NCBI RefSeq assembly: GCF_014898815.1 | Contig: NW_026515500.1 | Coordinates: 1,302,001 to 1,366,000, forward strand | From: Panonychus citri | Lineage: Eukaryota; Arthropoda; Arachnida; Trombidiformes; Tetranychidae | Direction of reading: 5' to 3' | DNA: 64,000 nucleotides | Shown here: positions 58,701-64,000 of the stretch, piece by piece | Numbering within the stretch: the stretch's first letter is position 1 | How the letters are laid out: each line of letters begins with the position of its first letter | Notes under the pieces: generated by a model | What the model was told of the DNA's origin: nothing | The model's input: only the letters and a program-made list of their open reading frames with translations | Database searches by the model: none | Program-made: the position numbers and the translations under genes

Positions 58701-59528
58701 TCACTGATTTAAAGGGAAATAACCACGATTAGGGTGATTGCCTAAAATAGTAAGTCGAAGATCGATCCTTGGATCAGAGAAATTATTATTTCTTGTGACG
58801 AGATTTAAATCACCATTTTGTGGGGCATCTTGAATAAAATCAATGAAATTTTCGAACTGGAATACAGACATATGACTGATATAAAGCAATTCCACTTGAT
58901 TACTATCGAGATGAAACTCCTGAGCGATTTTGTTGACAGCGTCAACGCTGCTAATGTCAGCGGGTAAATCGATGGAATGAAATCCATTTATTGATCTAAA
59001 GTTAATGGAAATAACATTCTCGTGGTTAATAATAACAGGTAACCGAAGTTGATTCACTGAAGTCACTTGATTTCTTAACCGACCCAAAGGTTGGAGAATC
59101 AGATTATTATTATTATTATTCACAACACGAGCGGGAGGCAATCCTTGTGAACATGAAATAATATGAGCCAAATAACCGTCCATACCAAAGCTTTGAGCAC
59201 AGAAATTACACTTAATAAGAAGCTTGTTGAACTCCATTCGCTCAAATAGCGATGGTTTCCGGAAATATGGATGATTAAAATCCACTACACAATTTGGATA
59301 AAATGGACAACTGGTCTCAGTGAGTCCACGTCTATTTACTCTTTTATAAACGGGGTTATTAATACGAGTAGGTAAACATGTCGAACAATAAAACTTTTGA
59401 CAAAAGACTTGATTGTAACCTCCGTCATGTATTTGTGGTCGAACGGCCAAATTTTTACAAATTCCACAGGTTAACAAATTTAGATGATAACTGCCACTAA
59501 CCTGGTCGATTTTTATTATTGAAACCAT
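58701..59528 (-). CDS. RING/TRAF-type zinc finger protein with ubiquitin-like C-terminal region
   Basis: 275 residues antisense to the LINE, lying wholly between ORF1 and ORF2. ATG 59528 is chosen; the frame runs on upstream through a T-run (a Phe string) to a TTG, which is unlikely to be coding. Cys21, Cys24, Cys43, Cys48, Cys51, Cys74 and Cys80 are spaced like a RING finger. IKCNFCAQSFGMDGYLAHIISC-type spacing near residues 105-127 is like a TRAF zinc finger. Residues about 175-255 read like a beta-grasp ubiquitin-like domain (SINFRSINGFHSIDL, then VDAVNKIAQEF). A T18-AG just before the ATG looks like a splice acceptor. Architecture suggests an E3 ubiquitin ligase or TRAF adaptor. It may be LINE cargo or a host gene the LINE surrounds. 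Confidence 0.65.
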   Translation of the reverse strand: MVSIIKIDQVSGSYHLNLLTCGICKNLAVRPQIHDGGYNQVFCQKFYCSTCLPTRINNPVYKRVNRRGLTETSCPFYPNCVVDFNHPYFRKPSLFERMEFNKLLIKCNFCAQSFGMDGYLAHIISCSQGLPPARVVNNNNNNLILQPLGRLRNQVTSVNQLRLPVIINHENVISINFRSINGFHSIDLPADISSVDAVNKIAQEFHLDSNQVELLYISHMSVFQFENFIDFIQDAPQNGDLNLVTRNNNFSDPRIDLRLTILGNHPNRGYFPLNQ

Positions 59529-59779
59529 GACTAAAAAAAAAAAAAAAAAATAAAAAGAATTAGAATTTCTTGATTTATAAACAATTAGAAAAATTGACAA
59601 ATTTTACAAATAAAATAGCTTTTGAAATTAATTTTCTTTTTGAAGAAAATAGCTAATTAAAATTTCGAATTAATAATAAGAGAGGGCGCTGAATGTAGAA
59701 ATTAATAAAACGTGTAAATCACATTTTCGAATATTTAATAACAATAGCTTACTGATCAATCAATCTATTATTATTTATA

Positions 59780-62700
59780 ATGTCATTAATTAAAATAAAT
59801 CAACTAAATGTTAATAAATCTTTTGTACTAACTGAATTAATGGTGAACAAAACGCTATCATTGGAAAAGACAATAACAATAATAAATGAGCCGAATCAAA
59901 GATTTCTGGGACAAAACATTCAACTGGTCAACTTAATCACGAATAATAGAACGGCTATTGTGTACTCACCAGACCTCAAATTAGTTAAATGTTGGAAAAT
60001 ATTAAGTGACACAATTATCATCATTATACACAGTAACAATCGAAAAGTGAAAATAATTGGTACTTATGTTCCAGATAAGCAACACCGTCAGTGGTTAAAA
60101 TTTGCTGAACATGTGGATACAACACCATTATTATTGACTGGAGATGTAAATTACAATCACTGTTTATGGTCGCCTAAAGATGGTAAAAGACAAATAGAAA
60201 TTGATTCTTTCATCACAAACAATCGAGTTAAATCTGTCTTTGATAGCAACTCGATTCCTACATTTCAACGTTCAAATGTAACATCATGGATTGATGTGAT
60301 GTTATATCGGGATCTGAAAGTTAAAGATGGAAAAATAATTAATATTAATAATAATGATCATAACCTGCTACAATGTTCTGTAATAATAAGTCACATAAGT
60401 CAGCGAATACCTAGAAGATTAATGATTATATCATGGAAACTAAAAATCCTTCCAATGGGCAAAAGAAAGCTTGATAAACATCATTCACTTTTCAAAAATT
60501 GTCAGCGAATCATCACCTTTCCAAATTCACATGGTAAATGGATCAATGGATCAAAACAACATCTATTTAACAAAACTAATAGAGAAGAAAGAAGAAGACA
60601 GATGACGAATAATAAGAATAGTCAGAGTAAGATAGTTGAGATGAACTCCACTCAATGTTGGAAACATTTAAACAACAATATACTCACAAGTAAGACATTC
60701 ATGTTCACATCGGAAAATATAGAGTCCAGTTATGTTGAATCGGTCAATGAACAGTTGTCAACATTTACGACAAGAAAACCATGTTACAGAGATGAACAAG
60801 CTGAACATGAATATGGTGGATTAAAACCGTTAGAGCGGTTATTATTAATGAGAAAGGTAACTGGCAGCTCGCTTGATGCAGATGATTTTACGTTGGGTAC
60901 CTGGAGAAAATTCTTTCAACACAATCATTTAAAAATCATCAAAATAATAAATGAAATTTTCTGTTGGGGTTATATACCTGAAAATGTTCGAATATTTGGA
61001 GTTGGTCTGGTTCCGAAGTCGGATAATAAAACCATTCGAATAGTGAAGGCGCCTAATTATCTATTGAAAATAATAGATAAATTATTAGCAAATAGACTTC
61101 AAACTCTACTGCCTAAACTTATCGACGTTGATTCGCAATATGCTTACACCAAGACAATATCGAGACAGAAATTATTATTCGACCTTGTATACAAGTTAAA
61201 AATGAAAGAAAAAATAATTGTGTCCATTGATATGTCAAAAGCTTTTGATAAAGTGGATCTGACATTAGCATTGAGTCGCATCTCGACACATGATAAACAA
61301 TTAGCTTCACTTCTACGTACAATCTCAGCAAGGCGATGGTTACGATGGAATTGGGGAAAAAGGATATACTGGCGGATGGAAGAAGGAGCAACACCACAAG
61401 GAAGTTCGAGCGGCCCCCTGTTGTTTATTATTGCGGCTGATGCAATAATAAAGAGTCTGAGAAGAGTGGGAATAAAAATATTAGGATTTGCTGACGATAT
61501 GTACATATTAGTGGAGAAACAAAGTGAAATTGAACCGATTATGGACATGGTGAAAACAGAATTCGCAAGAATTAATTTGCAGATAAATAATGGAAAAACA
61601 GTTATTTATGACATGAAAAGTAAAGCGGAACTAAAAATGTTAGGCTTTCGTGTCCAGTCAAAATTTACAAAGAAGCAAATGGAGCTGAACATGAATGAAC
61701 TAGCTGTCAAAGCCATCGGCCGATTTCAAAAATCAAGTATGCAGCTACGTTACCTGAAGCTGGTATATGCCAGGCTAATAATAAACAGTATTATTATACC
61801 GACAATGTTAAATATTGGCTTTGACTGGCTTACTCATCCCTCGTGGTTAGAAAATGGAATTGCAGTTCAAAAGCAAATGCATCTCATCTTCGCAAGATTT
61901 TTTGGACTGAGAGGATCAAACAAATGGTCACTAAAACTGGCATATCAAACAATAACAATAATCGAGATCCAGCTTAAATGGTTAATAGATTGGGATTTGG
62001 AATGGAACCAAGGCGATCTCTGGAAAAAGAAATTTGGACAACAACAAGTGAAATTAATACCAAAAGCTCCTTTTGGTTATCATGAATTTATTATTTCAAG
62101 ATCACTTACCAATTGTAACTGTGAGAAGCCGTTAATATCAATTGACCTTCGAAATGGTATACTGTGTATGGAGCTAGAAAACCAAACCGTACAAATAATA
62201 ATTGGGAAACAACGATCAGAAACTGTCATGAAGATAAAAGCGTTTGCTATTATTATTAAATTGGCTCATAATAATAATATAACACATATACCTATTGATA
62301 GAAAATTATGGGAACCAATTTTCAGATTCGAATCACCAGGATCAAGAGACGTTGTTGGAATCATATATGCACATCACCGAAATGATTTGGAATTTTGTGT
62401 CAAACATTGGCAAAGAAAACAAATTACAAATGGTCAAATGGTCCCAATACCTTGGATATCGAGATTAGAGAAAAAGGAGAAAATGGAAAGAGTGGTAAAT
62501 GAAATAATAAGAAACATGAGAAATCAAGATATAGAAAATCCAGACAGAATAGTTAACCCGAAAATGAATACGGATCGATTTTATTACTCACCCATAAGCT
62601 CAATTTTCTGGTTTAGAAAATTAACAAAAATAAACTCTTATTATTGTTGTGGTCAAAGAGTGAAAAACTGGCTTAAACACTGCCTAGAAAATAAAGATCA

Positions 62701-62857
62701 TATTGAAGACGTGGTGGGAACACAGATAACGTGGTCATGGAACTTGGAAGATAAGGACATAAATTCAAGAAGAAAAATGAAATATTTAATAATAATAATT
62801 GATAAAATTTGTAAAATTCAAAATGATGTGAAAAACTGTAATTGGATAATGTTGTAA
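59780..62857 (+). CDS. LINE ORF2: APE endonuclease and reverse transcriptase
   Basis: Nicks target DNA and copies the LINE RNA by target-primed reverse transcription. 1025 residues, ATG start. The endonuclease covers about residues 1-210: INEP (Glu37), GDVNYNH (Asp122, Asn124, His127), SWID (Asp172) and DHN (Asp193-His194), so the catalytic set is complete. The RT covers about 390-640: SIDMSKAFDKV with Asp484, TPQGSSSGPL, and FADD with Asp572-Asp573. A Cys/His stretch near residue 955 (YYCCG...HC) may be the remnant C-terminal zinc motif of R1-type ORF2. No RNase H was recognised. The start resembles the R1 QIN-LN opening. The frame is uninterrupted, so activity is plausible. Confidence 0.9.
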   Translation: MSLIKINQLNVNKSFVLTELMVNKTLSLEKTITIINEPNQRFLGQNIQLVNLITNNRTAIVYSPDLKLVKCWKILSDTIIIIIHSNNRKVKIIGTYVPDKQHRQWLKFAEHVDTTPLLLTGDVNYNHCLWSPKDGKRQIEIDSFITNNRVKSVFDSNSIPTFQRSNVTSWIDVMLYRDLKVKDGKIININNNDHNLLQCSVIISHISQRIPRRLMIISWKLKILPMGKRKLDKHHSLFKNCQRIITFPNSHGKWINGSKQHLFNKTNREERRRQMTNNKNSQSKIVEMNSTQCWKHLNNNILTSKTFMFTSENIESSYVESVNEQLSTFTTRKPCYRDEQAEHEYGGLKPLERLLLMRKVTGSSLDADDFTLGTWRKFFQHNHLKIIKIINEIFCWGYIPENVRIFGVGLVPKSDNKTIRIVKAPNYLLKIIDKLLANRLQTLLPKLIDVDSQYAYTKTISRQKLLFDLVYKLKMKEKIIVSIDMSKAFDKVDLTLALSRISTHDKQLASLLRTISARRWLRWNWGKRIYWRMEEGATPQGSSSGPLLFIIAADAIIKSLRRVGIKILGFADDMYILVEKQSEIEPIMDMVKTEFARINLQINNGKTVIYDMKSKAELKMLGFRVQSKFTKKQMELNMNELAVKAIGRFQKSSMQLRYLKLVYARLIINSIIIPTMLNIGFDWLTHPSWLENGIAVQKQMHLIFARFFGLRGSNKWSLKLAYQTITIIEIQLKWLIDWDLEWNQGDLWKKKFGQQQVKLIPKAPFGYHEFIISRSLTNCNCEKPLISIDLRNGILCMELENQTVQIIIGKQRSETVMKIKAFAIIIKLAHNNNITHIPIDRKLWEPIFRFESPGSRDVVGIIYAHHRNDLEFCVKHWQRKQITNGQMVPIPWISRLEKKEKMERVVNEIIRNMRNQDIENPDRIVNPKMNTDRFYYSPISSIFWFRKLTKINSYYCCGQRVKNWLKHCLENKDHIEDVVGTQITWSWNLEDKDINSRRKMKYLIIIIDKICKIQNDVKNCNWIML

Positions 62858-62862
62858 CCCAA

Positions 62863-62925
62863 AAGGCTGCGAAGCCTGGGGAGTAGTTTATGAACTACTC
62901 GATAACAAAGCCACGTCTTTGTTAT
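62863..62925 (+). promoter_or_regulatory. Three stem-loops in the LINE 3' UTR
   Basis: Just after the ORF2 stop: GGCT/AGCC (62865-62876), GAGTAGTT with a TATG loop and AACTACTC (62881-62900), and ATAACAAAG with its complement (62902-62925). Such a fold could be the RNA handle recognised by the element's reverse transcriptase; this is inference. Confidence 0.5.
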
Positions 62926-62930
62926 TATGT

Positions 62931-63073
62931 GAGCAACATCACAATAAAATTTTCTCCCGCGGAATGAACGTTATTTTGTAATCTTGAATTTGGATCAACC
63001 TTGAATTGATTTAACTGTTTTGTCTGATTTTCTGATTAATTTGTTGTTTATTTTTAATTGTTTATAATTATCC
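62931..63073 (+). promoter_or_regulatory. Putative promoter and 5' UTR of the BRCT gene
   Basis: Short A+T-rich gap between the LINE 3' end and the first coding exon. No clear TATA box or initiator can be asserted, and part of it may still be LINE. Confidence 0.3.
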
Positions 63074-64000
63074 ATGAATATGAATGGACAATTTATTTTA
63101 GTAATTGGTCCATGTCTAAGTGACACTTTGGTAAAGGATTTAGTGGTAAGGAGAATTAACCTAAATACTTATCAACTTGAAATCCATTTTCTTTTTTTTT
63201 TCTTTTTTCTTTTTTTTTCTTTTTGTTCTCTCATTTAATTTATATTTGTATTTGTTTTTCTGTTAATTTCCTAGGAACGTGATATTGCCTACAAAAAGGC
63301 CACTAATTATGAAATTTATGACAATGAAGAAAATCAACATCTATATGTTGTTAAAGATTTTGCTGGAATTTATTTTGATAAATTGAGAGAAGCGAAAAAA
63401 TTTATCTATGGGTTAACGGCTTTGAAACAAACCTTATTTGGTACCCAAATTATGGTAATTACTTTTTCAATGTTATTCTTATTTACTACTAAGTTTTGAT
63501 TTTCTAATTTTCTAATTTTCTTTTCTTATCCTCTTCTTTAGACATTACCCAAACATCCTCTTCACAATTTTTCAATGTCTAAAGTTTGCATGGCAATGAG
63601 CAAAGTGACCGACCGTTTTTTAGCTGTAAGTTTTCATTGACACTCTTCACTTTTTATCACCTCAATTTATTTTTCAAGTACCATTGATTTAGATTATATA
63701 ATTTATTCTCTTTCCACCCTTGATTTCTTTTTCTTTTTCTTTTCTTTTTCTTTGCTTTTTCTCTCTTTCTCTCTCAATTTCTATCCATAGAAACGTCATT
63801 TAGACATGGTTCATTTTATGGGTGGTTCTTGTCGTAAACTGATTGAAAGTAAAGTTAAATTTCTTGTCGCTTATGGATCTGGTGGTGATAAATATCGGGT
63901 AAGATGAGAGTTTTTCACAATTTAGAATCTCTATGTTACTTTAAACCGACGTAAAGACTTTAATCTTTGTTGATTCGTTTTCTTTTTGTTTTGTTAGACT
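63074..64000 (+). CDS. Ect2: BRCT-domain protein, probable ECT2/pebble RhoGEF (5' exons, partial)
   Basis: Host gene cut by the window end. Exons: 63074-63145, 63275-63454, 63542-63625, 63791-63898, and one starting 63998. Introns of 129, 87, 165 and 99 bp all have GT...AG and all fall in phase 0. An in-frame TAA at 63065 precedes the ATG. The conceptual protein begins with a short beta-strand region, then LYVVKDFAGIYFDKL, then MVHFMGGSCRKLIESKVKFL and VAYGSGGDKYR. These match in order the N-terminal region and first BRCT repeat of ECT2, the RhoA exchange factor needed for cytokinesis. Other BRCT proteins are possible, since the catalytic DH-PH part is outside the window. Confidence 0.7.

Larger units (their letters stand above)
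57249..62930 (+). mobile_element. R1/Jockey-like LINE with an antisense gene between its ORFs
   Basis: ORF1 with three zinc knuckles, then ORF2 with an APE-type endonuclease and reverse transcriptase, both uninterrupted, then a stem-loop-rich 3' UTR. The end is set after the stem-loops and is approximate; no poly(A) tail or target duplication was identified. The start given is the ORF1 ATG because the 5' UTR border is not visible. Unusually, 1.3 kb with an opposite-strand ORF separates ORF1 from ORF2. Intact ORFs suggest recent activity. Confidence 0.85.

Noticed and set aside
59529..59600. Phe-rich N-terminus of the antisense RING protein
   Set aside because: It translates an 18-T run behind a TTG; ATG 59528 fits better.
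61119..61548. Two minus-strand frames (92 and 134 codons) in ORF2
   Set aside because: Antisense shadows of the conserved RT region.
1..64000. CRISPR arrays, tRNA and rRNA genes
   Set aside because: No regularly spaced repeats, and no cloverleaf or rRNA-like stretch met on reading; the tRNA-like matches are only retroelement primer sites.

Overview
The window looks like a strongly A+T-rich animal genome, most likely an arthropod and possibly a mite. The evidence is short introns with T-rich acceptors, a BRCT-domain host gene resembling ECT2/pebble at the right edge, and errantivirus-like and R1/Jockey-like retroelements. The species cannot be named from sequence alone. Almost everything between 1 and about 62.9 kb is non-genic or mobile DNA. 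No tRNA, rRNA or CRISPR was seen.

Layout. 1-10,830: intergenic, simple repeats and one mariner-type MITE. 10,835-21,213 (+): a Ty3/Gypsy LTR retrotransposon with near-identical 360-bp LTRs, a 4-bp target duplication, intact Gag-protease, frame-broken pol, and a long intact 3' ORF joining a RING/TRAF-like zinc region to a DEDDh exonuclease. 21,214-26,499: intergenic. 26,505-33,726 (-): an errantivirus-like element (protease, RT, RNase H and integrase in broken frames, plus env) whose last ORF is a zinc-knuckle protein fused to a second DEDDh exonuclease. Its 5' end is a patchwork of duplicated and inverted pieces, yet the whole is flanked by a 5-bp target duplication. 33,732-38,310: intergenic with MITE fragments and hairpins. 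38,316-42,672 (-): a gag-only, internally deleted LTR element with 258-bp LTRs and a nested 550-bp MITE. 42,678-45,500: MITEs and fragments of unrecognised coding sequence. 45,500-57,200: intergenic. 57,249 to about 62,930 (+): an R1/Jockey-like LINE with intact ORF1 and ORF2, and an antisense RING/TRAF/ubiquitin-like gene between them. 63,074-64,000 (+): first exons of the host BRCT gene.

The main theme is accessory cargo. Two different LTR elements each carry, as the last ORF against the 3' LTR, a REX4/ISG20-type exonuclease with all catalytic positions visible. A RING/TRAF-type zinc protein occurs in one of them and again inside the LINE. A second theme is a family of palindromes with core GTAATTAC and differing but self-complementary arms scattered through the first LTR element. 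The same kind of motif sits at the fold-back that rebuilt the end of the second. What these proteins do for the elements (RNA or cDNA processing, antagonism of host defence, ubiquitin signalling) is inference.
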